Source: DATBLE01 sp050258035 (GTDB taxonomy: Bacteria > Actinomycetota > Thermoleophilia > Gaiellales > Gaiellaceae). Taken from it: DNA of 32,617 nt. Shown in pieces: positions 6,839-14,889 of this stretch. Both the position numbers and the translations under genes were made by a program. The stretch is from positions 1 through 32,617 of the forward strand of contig JBLMYA010000100.1 of NCBI GenBank assembly GCA_050258035.1. Direction: 5' to 3'. Positions within the stretch are counted from its first letter, which is position 1, and each line of letters begins with the position of its first letter. The notes beneath the pieces are model-generated. The model did no database searches and had not been told where the DNA came from. It worked only from the letters and a program-made list of their open reading frames with translations.

Positions 6839-7230
6839 GGCGGAGTAGATCGGCGCGGCATGCCGCTGGCGTCCACCCTGACGCCAGGGGCGGCCGCTGG
6901 GGCCGCCCCCTGCGTGATCGCATACGGCTGGTGGCCGCCCTCGACCGCCACCGCCGCGTCGTAGATGGCGACGTGGACGATGCCCATGTACACCGCCGCC
7001 TCGCCCGGGAACTTGTTGCCGAAGTTCTCGGCGCCGAAGCTGCCGCCGGGGCCGGCCGGAACGATCGCGCACCGGGTCTCGGTGCTCCAGTACGCCACCG
7101 GAGTCGCCGCCGCGGCCATTGCCGCCGCAGGCGCGCACTGCGTCTGGGGCGGCGCGCCGGTGCCCGGCCCGGCGCCGACGAACGGAGTCACGCCCAGCAG
7201 GGCGGCCAGAAGTAGCAGTCTCGTTCTCAC
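6823..7230 (-). pseudogene. N-terminal remnant of a vanadium-dependent haloperoxidase / PAP2-type protein
   Basis: The 135-residue frame starts at GTG 7230 with a signal peptide (MRTRLLLLAALLG...). It then matches, from memory of the family, the N-terminal helical region of secreted vanadium haloperoxidase relatives: VAYWSTETRCAIV, then NKFPGEAAVYMGIVHVAIYDA and HQPYAIT. The similarity ends near residue 110 and the frame runs into about 25 unrelated residues (GMPRRSTPPYGRA). The C-terminal catalytic half, with the Lys/Arg/His vanadate pocket, is missing; family members are usually 400 residues or more. No trace of it is visible at 6839-6890. The GTG overlaps the stop of the DUF4242-like gene, so the two were probably coupled. 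A functional short secreted protein is a less likely reading. Confidence 0.65.
6866..6909 (+). terminator. tandem hairpins downstream of the membrane protein gene
   Basis: CTGGCGT (6866-6872) pairs with ACGCCAG (6881-6887) around eight bases, and GGGGCGGC (6887-6894) pairs with GCCGCCCC (6902-6909) around seven. They begin 28 bp after the stop at 6838. There is no T-tract. They could end the plus-strand operon, and they also lie inside the 3' end of the haloperoxidase remnant. Confidence 0.4.
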
Positions 7231-7499
7231 CGTCGCTCCGTTTCCGACGGGATCGCCTCGACGACGCGGAGCGCCTCGAGCCCAGCGCGCTGAGCGAGCA
7301 GGGCGGCCTCCCGGCCCGAGGAAGCCAGGAACGTGAAGAAGCAGATCTCGTCTTCGGGGACGTGAATCGATCCCTCGAAGCCGACGCGCGTCCCCTCACG
7401 CGTCATCTCCTCGGCGGCCGAGCGGGCCTGCCGCTCACGCGCCTCACGCTCGCCTGCGGCGCCGCGTGACAGGAACGTCTCGACGAGATAGCTCGGCAC
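7227..7499 (-). CDS. small DUF4242-like protein
   Basis: A 90-residue protein with an N-terminal MPSYLVETFL strand, a charged helix (residues 13-35), and the segment SIHVPEDEICFFTFLASS followed by a helix and VVEAI. This beta-alpha-beta-beta-alpha-beta pattern resembles the small DUF4242 ferredoxin-like family, for which a nickel-binding role has been suggested; the metal ligands are not clear here. Its stop overlaps the GTG of the haloperoxidase remnant (GTGA), so the pair looks like one former transcription unit. It lies 24 bp past the broken regulator gene on the same strand. Moderately sure it is a real gene, less sure of the family. Confidence 0.65.
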   Translation of the reverse strand: MPSYLVETFLSRGAAGEREARERQARSAAEEMTREGTRVGFEGSIHVPEDEICFFTFLASSGREAALLAQRAGLEALRVVEAIPSETERR

Positions 7500-7523
7500 C
7501 TGCCCGACGGTACGCGGGCGGGC

Positions 7524-9313
7524 TCAGCTTGAAATCGTGAGTCCCCCTGAACTTTGCCCGTCGGGCCGAAACGTCCGCGCCAGCTCGGCCCGCGAGCGCA
7601 CGCCGAGCCCGGCGTAGACGTGGGAGAGGTGCGTCTCGACCGTCCGCTCGCCCAGGAAGAGTGCGGCCGCGACTTCCTTGTTCGTGCGACCCTCCGCGAC
7701 GAGCGCGGCGACGCGGCGACCGCGTCGCTCGCGGCGCGTTTCTGGCGCGGGCGTCGCCTGACGACACCGAGCGCGAGGAGGGCACGTGCTCGCCCGAAGT
7801 CGTCGCCGACGCGCTCGTGCTGCGCCGCCGCTTCCTCGAGGAGGGAGGTCGCCAGGTCGACGGCGCCCTCGGCGGCAGCGACGAGGCCCCGGCACCGCGT
7901 CGCGTGCGCGGGCATCTCCCGGTCGCGGAGGCGTGCGGCGTCCGCCTCCCAGGCGTCGAGGATGTCCAGCGCGTCGTCGAGCCGGCCGACTTCGAGCAGC
8001 GCCTCGACATGATCCGGGATCCACCAGCGGCGGCCTGCCTGGCGCCATCCGAGCCTCGCAGTCTGGGCTTCCGCCTCCTCGAACCAGCCGAGTGCCTCGC
8101 GCGCATCGCCGCCCCGGAGCGCGACGATCCCGAGGGTGCCGAGATGAACGGGCGTGTGCAGGCCGATCTGCTCCTCCCCCAGGCGCAGCGCGAGCTCGGA
8201 ATGCGCGCGGGCGACGTCGAGCTGACCGCGATGAGCGGCGATCATGGCGATCGGCAGATGGTTCCAGGGCGCGTCGAGCCCGTACTGGACGTTGAGCTCG
8301 AGCGAACGCGCTGCGTAGTCCGCCGCGAGCTGCCAGCGGCCGCCCCACAGCTCGATCCACGAGAGCTCGGCGAGCAGCTCCGCGGCCGCGGGCTCGTCGC
8401 GCTCCCTCCACGCCTCGAGCTCGCGCTCGAGCATTGCCCGGGCGCCGTCGCGATTCCCTTCCAATTCGAACACGGGGCTGAGCGCCGTGGTCGCGTCTCT
8501 CACCAGATGGGCGTCGCCCGCGTTCCTCGCGATCTCGTACGCCCGCCTGGCGTGAGCCGGAGCGTCGGGGTCTCCGACGGCAAAGCCGAGGAACGCGAGA
8601 ACGCCCAGCGCGCCGACGCGGAGCGCGTCGTTCTCGAGGTCGTCGGCGACCGCAAGCGCCGAACGAGCATGCTCGAGAGCGCCGGGGTACCCCTTTTTTA
8701 AGCGCGCCGCGCGGGCCAGCCGGGTCTGGATGCGTGACTCGAGCGCCGGGTGCGACTCCGCCTCGCGCAGGGCCTCCTCGAGCAAGGTCACTGCCCGGTC
8801 GAGACCTTCGACCTCGGCGAGAAGCGCGAGCACCTCCGCACGAACCGGACCGGGCTCCGTCTCCGAGAGCAGATCGTTCGCGATCGCCCGCGCGCGCGTC
8901 CACTCCCCCGCAGCGTGCTCCGCACGAGCCGCCGCCAGCGCTCGGCGACCGCGCAGGTCGCGGTCCTGCGCCGGGGTCAACCGCATCGCGTGCTCGGCGA
9001 GCTCGGCCGCAAGCGCCGCTGCGCCTCGCTCCGCCCCGAGTGTCACGGCGTCGTCGAGAGCGGCGGCGACGGCGGCGTCCGGCGCGTCGCACGAAAGCGC
9101 GAGGTGACTGGCGCGCAGAAGCGGGTCGTCGACGATCTCGGCGAGGCGGGCGTGTACCTGAGGCCGCCGGGCACCGAGGTCGCCGTAGAGAACCGACGCC
9201 AGCAGCGGGTGACTGAAACGAATCCTGCCGTCCTCGCGCTCGATCACGTGCCCGGCGACCGCCGGCTCGAGCGCGTCTGCCACTACGCCGGCCCGCTGCA
9301 ACTGGATGGTGAC
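7524..9313 (-). pseudogene. degenerate LuxR-family (LAL-type) transcriptional regulator
   Basis: Two frames together spell the C-terminal half of a large ATP-binding LuxR regulator. One frame runs from about 9313 (RAGVVADALEPAV, FSHPLLASVLYGDLG) through a long TPR-like helical region to RQKRAA near 7740. The DNA-binding domain is in a different frame (RVAALVAEGRTNKEVAAAL, ERTVETHLSHVY, ending GGLTISS at 7524). About 45 residues that normally link the two are absent, consistent with a deletion plus frameshift near 7735-7750. The N-terminal Walker-type ATPase half is missing too: only 44 bp separate the homology from the fabI stop. No usable promoter is seen. Both ends being damaged argues for a true pseudogene rather than a single sequencing error. 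Confidence 0.75.
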
Positions 9314-9357
9314 CGGGGTTGCGCCCGGAGGCAAACCCCCGCGCCCTCGGGATCGCG

Positions 9358-10131
9358 CTACATGCCGACGGCGTGGTACCCCGAGTCGACGTACAGCGTG
9401 GTCGCGGTCACGTTGCGGGCCTCGTCGGAGAGCAGGTACGCCGCCGCCGCGCCGACGTCGTCGGCGGCGATGGGGCGGTGGAGCGGCGAGCGTTCCTCGA
9501 CGATCGCCTCCATGGTGGGGAAGCCGGCGATCGAGCGCGCGGCGAGCGTCCGCACCGGCCCGGCCGAGACCGCGTTCACACGGATGTTCTTCTGACCGAG
9601 GTCCCAGGCGAGGTACTTGACCGAGGCGTCGAGCGTCGCCTTCGCAACGCCCATCACGTTGTAGTGCGGCACGGCCCGCTCGCCGCCCAGGTAGGTCATG
9701 GTCAGGATCGAGCCGCCGCCGGCCGCCTCCATCAGCTGCTCGGCGGCCCTGGCGCACGCGACCAGCGAGTAGGCGGAGATGTCGACCGCCATCCAGAAGC
9801 GGTCGCGGGGCGTGTCGGTGAAGCGGCCCTCGAGGTCCTCGGCCGCGGCGAAGGCGACCGAGTGGACGAGCAGGTCCAGGCTCCCCCCGAACGTCTCCTC
9901 CACCTCGCCGAAGACCCGTGCGATGTCCTCGTCGGAGCGGACATCGCATTCGGTGACGAGCGGGCTGTCGACCGTGGCGGCGAGCTCGCGGACTCCGGCC
10001 TCGATCCGCTCGCCCTGGAACGTGAACGCCAGCCGCGCGCCGCCCTCCCCGAGCCGGCGGGCGATCGCCCACGCGATCGAGCGCTTGTTGGCGACGCCGA
10101 GAACGAGACCGCGCTTGCCGTCGAAGGACAT
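9358..10131 (-). CDS. fabI: enoyl-[acyl-carrier-protein] reductase (NADH)
   Basis: A 257-residue FabI that carries out the last reduction of each fatty-acid elongation cycle. It has the FabI-type nucleotide motif GVANKRSIAWAIA (12-24), VHSVAFA (89-95), the catalytic Tyr147 and Tyr157 and Lys164 in TYLGG...HYNVMGVAK (Tyr-x6-Lys), and SAGPVRTLAA near the cofactor. The length is typical. ATG 10131 has TAGACT 8 bp upstream, suggesting a leaderless mRNA. It is divergent from a short-chain dehydrogenase. The broken LAL regulator lies directly downstream. Confidence 0.97.
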   Translation of the reverse strand: MSFDGKRGLVLGVANKRSIAWAIARRLGEGGARLAFTFQGERIEAGVRELAATVDSPLVTECDVRSDEDIARVFGEVEETFGGSLDLLVHSVAFAAAEDLEGRFTDTPRDRFWMAVDISAYSLVACARAAEQLMEAAGGGSILTMTYLGGERAVPHYNVMGVAKATLDASVKYLAWDLGQKNIRVNAVSAGPVRTLAARSIAGFPTMEAIVEERSPLHRPIAADDVGAAAAYLLSDEARNVTATTLYVDSGYHAVGM

Positions 10132-10139
10132 GGTGGCCG

Positions 10140-10164
10140 AGTCTATCCCTGCATCCGATAGGCT
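10140..10164. promoter_or_regulatory. divergent -10 boxes (fabI / SDR)
   Basis: AGTCTA (10140-10145) reads TAGACT on the minus strand, 8 bp from the fabI ATG at 10131. TAGGCT (10159-10164) on the plus strand is 7 bp from the TTG at 10172. Identified by sequence only. Confidence 0.45.
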
Positions 10165-10171
10165 GGCCGCC

Positions 10172-10948
10172 TTGCACGCCCCGGACGAGCGCGTCGCCGT
10201 GATCACCGGCGGATCGAGCGGGATCGGCGCCGAGGTCGCCCGGCTCCTGACCGCACAGCGGTGGCGGTGCGTGCTCGTCGCCCGCGGCGAGGAACGGCTG
10301 CGCGCGCTCGCGGACGAGCTCGACGCCGAGGCCGAGGTCTGCGACGTCTCCGACCGGGGAGCCGTCGAAGCGCTCGCCGAGCGCGTGCTCGGCCGCCACC
10401 CGAGGATCGAGCTGCTCGTCAACAACGCGGGCATCCCGGGCCGCGCGGATTTCGTCACCGGCGACGCCGATCGCATCGAGAACGTGATGCGCGTCAACTA
10501 CTTCGGCGGGATCTGGTGCCTGCGCGCGTTCCTGCCCGGACTGGAGGCCGCCGTCCCCGCCGACGTGGTCAACGTCGTCTCGGTCGCCGGCACGGTCGCC
10601 CTCCCACCTTCCGGTCCGTACTCGGCGTCCAAGCACGCCCAGCTCGCCTTCTCCCGGGCCGTCGCGGCACAGCTGCGGCCGCAGGGCATCCGCGTCCACA
10701 CGGTGCTGCCCGGCTTCGCGCCGACGGCGGGCTTCCCGGAGCCGAGCGTGCTCCCGAAGGCGCTCGCGTGGACCGTGATCGAGCCCGACCGGATCGCCCG
10801 CACCATCGTCCAGGCCGTCGCCCACGACCGGCGGGAGAGCTTCGTCCCCTGGTGGTTCCGGAGCGTCGCCGTCCTCCAGGGGTCGGTGCCCGGCCTCTTC
10901 TCGCGCGGCCTGACCTGGTTCAGCGGCCGGTTCGGCCCGCGCAGCTAG
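10172..10948 (+). CDS. short-chain dehydrogenase/reductase (SDR)
   Basis: A 258-residue classical SDR: TGGSSGIGAE Rossmann motif near the start, NNAG, a Ser in VVSVAG, and YSASKHA with the catalytic Tyr and Lys. NAD(P)H-dependent oxidation or reduction of an unknown alcohol/ketone; an acyl or lipid substrate is possible given fabI next door but unproven. The C-terminal 40 residues are hydrophobic/aromatic (FVPWWFRSVAV) and may touch the membrane. An ATG at 10130 overlaps the fabI start; I prefer TTG 10172, which begins just before the conserved fold and has TAGGCT 7 bp upstream. It converges on the aminopeptidase gene; the two stops share the palindrome CTAG (10945-10948). Confidence 0.9.
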   Translation: MHAPDERVAVITGGSSGIGAEVARLLTAQRWRCVLVARGEERLRALADELDAEAEVCDVSDRGAVEALAERVLGRHPRIELLVNNAGIPGRADFVTGDADRIENVMRVNYFGGIWCLRAFLPGLEAAVPADVVNVVSVAGTVALPPSGPYSASKHAQLAFSRAVAAQLRPQGIRVHTVLPGFAPTAGFPEPSVLPKALAWTVIEPDRIARTIVQAVAHDRRESFVPWWFRSVAVLQGSVPGLFSRGLTWFSGRFGPRS

Positions 10949-12147
10949 AGCTGCCAGCTGCCGCCGCGGAGGACGGGCACGTGCTCGCCCTCGCGCGTGA
11001 TCCCGGTGACGGCGACCTCGTCGCCGCCGATCATGAAGTCGATGTGGATCGAGCTGCGGTTCCGCCGCCCGCGGTCCTCCTCGGACAGGCCCAGGTCCGA
11101 CCCGTCGCCGAGCGCGATGTGGCTGGCGGCGTTCTCGTCGAGCAGCGTGTCGTAGAAGACGGTGCCGAGCCGGCCGACCCGCCCCTCGCGGTCGACGAGG
11201 GCGACCTCCCCGAGCCGTGATGCGCCCTCGTCGAACGCTGCCCGACCGCGCATGACGCCGGCCCCCTGCTCCGCGTCGATCTCGACCGCCCGCCCGCCCT
11301 CGAACCGCACGCGGAGACAGCGGATGATGGTGCCGTCGCCAAGCACGAGCGGCTTCGTCGAGCGGACGTGGCCGTCGGCGCGCTCCGGGTCGGGGGTGGC
11401 GTAGACCTCCTCCGTCGGCAGGTTGGCGAGGTGCTCGATCCCGTCGACGGTCGTGTCGCGCGCGGCGTGGAAGGTCGACGTCGGGAGCAGCCCGATCGTC
11501 AGGTCGGTGCCCGGCCCTTCGAAGTGGAGGGCGTCGAAATGCCGCTCGTTCAACCGGCCGGCGGCGGCCGCCAGGGCGTCGGCGCGCTCGTCCCAGGAGG
11601 CGGCAGGGTCCGCCTCGTCCAGCCTGCAGACATGTGCGATCTCCTCCCAGAGCCGGTCGAACGCCTGCTCGGGCGAGAGCTCCGGGTGAACGAGCTGCGA
11701 CCACGGCACGGTCGGACAGGGGACGACCGTCCAGTTCGTCGTGCGGTCGGAGATCACTCCGAGGATCTCCTTCACGAACGGCAGCTGGTCGCGCCCGGAT
11801 CGCGCCTGGTCGAGATCGTCGAGCAGCCCGGTCGTCGTCGGCCCCGAGAGCGAGATGCGGGCCGCGCGCTCCGTGCCGATCGCCTCCATCCGGTAGCTGT
11901 ACCAGGAGGGCACGAAGTCGAGCGTGTCCGCCGAGGCATACTGGATCCTCGCCCGCTTCACGTACGGGTCGAAGTACTGCACGTCGACGAACCGCACCCC
12001 CCGCCGGTAGGAGCAGTCGGCGATCGCCCGCGCGAGCTCGAACTGGCCGTGGTCGGCGGCCACGGTCACGATCTGACCCGGCTGGACGTTCGCTCCGAGG
12101 GTGACGGCGAGGTCGGCCAGGCGGGGAAGGAGTGAGTCCTGGCCCAC
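10945..12147 (-). CDS. M29-family (AmpS/PepS/AmpT-like) aminopeptidase
   Basis: A 400-residue cytoplasmic metallo-aminopeptidase. Conserved blocks are NLPTEEVYATPD, LGEVALVD, DENAASHIALG and IHIDFMIG, which in the family supply the Glu, His and Asp ligands for two divalent metals. M29 enzymes remove N-terminal residues with broad specificity. The length matches the family (about 400). The GTG start at 12147 has TAGACT 8 bp upstream, overlapping the TAG stop of the methyltransferase gene, so it probably has its own leaderless transcript in addition to read-through. Confidence 0.95.
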   Translation of the reverse strand: MGQDSLLPRLADLAVTLGANVQPGQIVTVAADHGQFELARAIADCSYRRGVRFVDVQYFDPYVKRARIQYASADTLDFVPSWYSYRMEAIGTERAARISLSGPTTTGLLDDLDQARSGRDQLPFVKEILGVISDRTTNWTVVPCPTVPWSQLVHPELSPEQAFDRLWEEIAHVCRLDEADPAASWDERADALAAAAGRLNERHFDALHFEGPGTDLTIGLLPTSTFHAARDTTVDGIEHLANLPTEEVYATPDPERADGHVRSTKPLVLGDGTIIRCLRVRFEGGRAVEIDAEQGAGVMRGRAAFDEGASRLGEVALVDREGRVGRLGTVFYDTLLDENAASHIALGDGSDLGLSEEDRGRRNRSSIHIDFMIGGDEVAVTGITREGEHVPVLRGGSWQL

Positions 12148-12155
12148 GCGCGTGG

Positions 12156-12161
12156 AGTCTA
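12156..12161 (-). promoter_or_regulatory. -10 box TAGACT of the aminopeptidase gene
   Basis: The minus-strand sequence TAGACT ends 8 bp before the GTG at 12147. Its first three bases are also the TAG stop of the upstream methyltransferase. The same hexamer and spacing occur before fabI and the HAD gene. Confidence 0.45.
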
Positions 12162-12863
12162 TGCCGCGGCCTGCGGCTTGACGGCGAGGTACCAGCCGAC
12201 GGTCGCGGTCGGAGACGAAGGGGCGAGGGCCTCCGCACGGTCACGGGCCTCGCCCTGGCAGTCCGCGAGGTCGAGGTACCACGTCAGGTTCCGTTTCTCC
12301 TCCGTGAACTTCGTCCTGACGACCACCAGGCCGTTCGCCTCGAGCAGCGCGCGCAGGTCGATGTCGGGGAGCAGCCGCTGGTGCTCGGGGTCGCGGACGC
12401 GCTCGAACCGGTCGACCTCGACGGCGACGAGCGGGTCGGCGGGCGCGATCTGGTCGATCACGACCACGCGCCCTCCGAACCGGATCGCGCGAGCGAGCGA
12501 GGCGACGACCATCTCCGGCCGGTGGACGTGGTGGAGCACGCGCGAGCACCCCGCGAGGTCGAACGTGCCGCGACGCAGGTCGAGATTGGCCGCGTCCCCC
12601 TCGATGAAGCTGACGTTCGGGAAGTCGCCGCTTCGGCGGCGCGCCTCCTCGAGCAGCGCCGGCGCGTTGTCGACCCCCAGGACGTCGGCGACGTACGGCG
12701 CCAGCGCGAACGCCAGCGCACCGGTCCCGGTGCCGAGGTCGAGCGCATGCTCGTCTCCCTGAGGCTGCACGAACTCACGGACGGCTTCGGTGAACCCGTC
12801 GCGCCGACTCTCCTCCAGCTCCCCGAGCCGGGCTGCGGTCCTACTCCAGCGATCGTCGGACAA
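12159..12863 (-). CDS. class I SAM-dependent methyltransferase
   Basis: A 234-residue methyltransferase with motif I LDLGTGTGAL (41-50), the acidic residue of motif II in VDNAP, EGDAANLD, and CSRVLHHVHRP in the UbiE/Coq5 style; the C-terminal half carries the DPEHQRLL and TWYLDLADCQG segments. It transfers a methyl group from S-adenosylmethionine; the acceptor is unknown. The start is TTG 12863, overlapping the end of the nucleotidyltransferase gene by 23 bp, so it is the last or near-last gene of the HAD-acpS-nnr-alr-cca operon. Confidence 0.88.
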   Translation of the reverse strand: MSDDRWSRTAARLGELEESRRDGFTEAVREFVQPQGDEHALDLGTGTGALAFALAPYVADVLGVDNAPALLEEARRRSGDFPNVSFIEGDAANLDLRRGTFDLAGCSRVLHHVHRPEMVVASLARAIRFGGRVVVIDQIAPADPLVAVEVDRFERVRDPEHQRLLPDIDLRALLEANGLVVVRTKFTEEKRNLTWYLDLADCQGEARDRAEALAPSSPTATVGWYLAVKPQAAA

Positions 12864-13866
12864 GCTCCAACGCCTCCTCTCTCGTCGAGATGGTGCCTGC
12901 TGCGCGCTCCTCGGCGATCAGCTCGAGCAGCCTGCCGACCTCCGGGCCGGGCGGGATGCCGAGCTGGTCGCCGCGCAGGAGCGGCTCTGACGGCTCCGTC
13001 GCGCGCGCGCGCTCGACCGCGCCGGCGAGGTCCGACGCGCCGACCAAGGCGAGCGCTTCGAGCGCATACGGCTCGGTCGCACGGCGAAAGCGATGGATTG
13101 CCCGCGGTGAGCCGTCGGGCGGCGGCTCGGCCCGGAGGAGGACGTCCGCGAAGCGGCGGAGGCCCCCCGAGATCGGCAGGCGCTTCAGGCTCTCGCCGAA
13201 CGTGACCGTGAGCCGGAACCACGGCGAGTCGAAGGCACGAAGACGGGGATCGAGCCGACCACCGAGCGGTTCGAGCAGACCGAGCTCGCCGAGCCGCTCG
13301 ATCGCCTCGGGGCCGAGCCTGCGGAGCTCCTCGAGGATCCGCTCGCCCGCGGCGCGCGTCACCAGGGCGGCCTTCACCCGAGTCGCGGCCTCCGCCGGCG
13401 GATCGAGACGGAAGCCGAGCTCCTCCTCCAGCCGTACGCCGCGCAGGAGTCGAAGCGGGTCGTCGTCGAACACGCTGTCCGCGACCATCCGCAGCACACG
13501 CCGCTCGATGTCCGACCGTCCTTCGAACGGGTCGACGTACTCGCCGCCGGCCACCGGGACCGCAACCGCGTTCGCAGTGAAGTCGCGCTCCGCGAGGTCG
13601 GCGTCGATCGAGCCTCCCCTGAGCGGCGAGAAGTCGACGGTTGTCTCCTCGTCGAGCACGACCCGCCAGGCGCCGAACCGCTCGTTGAGCGGGAAGACGG
13701 CCTCGCCCGACCGCTCCCGCAGCGCCCTGGCCGCCCGCTCCGGCTCGCGGCACGAGACGTCGAGGTCGAACACGGGCCGGCCGAGCAGCTCGTCCCGGAC
13801 CGCGCCGCCTACGAGCCACGCCTCCTCGTCGCCGAACACCCCGGCGACCACCTCGAGGCTACGCAT
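12841..13866 (-). CDS. CCA tRNA nucleotidyltransferase / poly(A) polymerase family
   Basis: A 341-residue class II nucleotidyltransferase. LVGGAVRDELLG (18-29) and the catalytic pair Asp34/Asp36 in FDLDV are intact, with RDFTANA, DPFEGRSDIERRVLR and DDPLRLLRGVRL of the family head and neck. Such enzymes add or repair the 3' CCA of tRNA or, in some species, add poly(A); sequence alone does not separate these. At 341 residues it is shorter than typical 400-plus enzymes, the C-terminal tail being reduced, and no HD domain is seen. ATG 13866 overlaps the alr stop by 8 bp. Confidence 0.92.
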   Translation of the reverse strand: MRSLEVVAGVFGDEEAWLVGGAVRDELLGRPVFDLDVSCREPERAARALRERSGEAVFPLNERFGAWRVVLDEETTVDFSPLRGGSIDADLAERDFTANAVAVPVAGGEYVDPFEGRSDIERRVLRMVADSVFDDDPLRLLRGVRLEEELGFRLDPPAEAATRVKAALVTRAAGERILEELRRLGPEAIERLGELGLLEPLGGRLDPRLRAFDSPWFRLTVTFGESLKRLPISGGLRRFADVLLRAEPPPDGSPRAIHRFRRATEPYALEALALVGASDLAGAVERARATEPSEPLLRGDQLGIPPGPEVGRLLELIAEERAAGTISTREEALELVRRSLE

Positions 13867-14881
13867 CGAGGATCCTCCGCCGCGCCCGCAGGCGGCTCGT
13901 GTCGATGCCGCAGACGAGCTCGTATCCGATCGTCCCCGCGAGGCGGGCGTGGTCGTCCGCGAGGACGCCGTCGCCGATCAGCGACACCGGCGTGCCGACG
14001 GGCGACGGTCCCGAGAGTTCGACCGCGAACGAGTCCATCGAGATCGTCCCGACGACGGGCCGGAGCTCACCCCCCACGCCGACCTCGGTGCCCGTCAGAT
14101 CCCGTCTGAAGCCGTCGGCATAGCCGACCGGCACCAGCCCGATCCAGGTCGGCCGGTCGGCGACGAAGCGCCGTCCGTACCCCGTGCTCTCGCCGGCCTG
14201 GAGGCGCTTGACCTGCGCCAGCTCGCTCCGCCAGGCGAGCGCAGGCTCCAGCCCGTCGTCGGCCGGGTCGCCGCCGAACGGCGAGAGCCCGTACACGGCG
14301 ATTCCGCACCGGGCCGCGTCGAACCGGGCCGACGGCAGCTTCAGGGCGGCGGCACTGTTCGCGATGTGGCGCGTGAAGCCTCGATAGGGCGCCGTCGCCT
14401 CACGGAAGCGCTCGACCTGACGCTCGGCGAAGGCGGGGTCGACGTCCGCGGTGGCGAGGTGCGACATCAACCCGACCACCTGACGTTCGGGGCGGCGGAG
14501 CTCCGAGAGCCCCCACCGGCCCATGCCGCTGTCGAGCTTGAGATGGACCGGCACGCCCTCGGGCAGAGGCCGTTCGTCCGCGACGACCAGCTCGAGGCGG
14601 GCTGCTCGGGCTGGCGCGATCTCCGGCTCCGGCGTCGGGCCCATGACGATCAGCCGAGCGTCCGGAAACGACGACCGCAGTGCGAGCGCCTCCGGCACGG
14701 TGGCCGTGCACAGCGCGGTCGCGCCGGCCTCGAGAGCCGCGCCGCCGACGTCGACGGCACCGTGGCCGTAGCCGTCCGCCTTCACCACCGCCCACAGCTC
14801 CGCGCCGGAAAGCGCCTCGAGCAGGAGCCTCACGTTCCGCCGAACCGCAGCGAGGTCGACCGCGATCTCCGACCGAGCCAT
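13859..14881 (-). CDS. alr: alanine racemase
   Basis: A 340-residue fold-type III PLP enzyme that makes D-alanine for peptidoglycan. The PLP-lysine motif AVVKADGYGHGA lies near residues 31-42; HLKLDSGMGRWG, the GIAVYGLSPFG block and PVVGTISMDSFAVEL follow, the last holding the region after the second catalytic Tyr (VPVGYADGFRR). ATG 14881 lies 8 bp after the nnr stop, and the gene's stop overlaps the nucleotidyltransferase start, placing it mid-operon. Confidence 0.96.
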   Translation of the reverse strand: MARSEIAVDLAAVRRNVRLLLEALSGAELWAVVKADGYGHGAVDVGGAALEAGATALCTATVPEALALRSSFPDARLIVMGPTPEPEIAPARAARLELVVADERPLPEGVPVHLKLDSGMGRWGLSELRRPERQVVGLMSHLATADVDPAFAERQVERFREATAPYRGFTRHIANSAAALKLPSARFDAARCGIAVYGLSPFGGDPADDGLEPALAWRSELAQVKRLQAGESTGYGRRFVADRPTWIGLVPVGYADGFRRDLTGTEVGVGGELRPVVGTISMDSFAVELSGPSPVGTPVSLIGDGVLADDHARLAGTIGYELVCGIDTSRLRARRRILDA

Positions 14882-14889
14882 TCGGCCCT

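Noticed and set aside
5041..7399. Long Arg-rich open frames on both strands over the membrane protein gene
   Set aside because: Composition is typical of GC-rich shadow frames; the frame with hydrophobic segments and a sensible overlap is 4832-6838.
8693..8701. The T6 run as a frameshift or slippage site in the LAL remnant
   Set aside because: The frame reads through it as normal sequence (LKKGYPG); the frame change lies near 7740.
6823..9357. Insertion sequence or integrase as cause of the decay zone
   Set aside because: No transposase-like frame, terminal inverted repeats or target duplications were seen.
7403..12244. A minus-strand open frame of more than 1600 codons
   Set aside because: Only its 9313-7740 part is protein-like (the LAL remnant). 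The rest is a shadow frame of fabI and the aminopeptidase in very GC-rich DNA, of low-complexity Arg/Pro/Ala composition.
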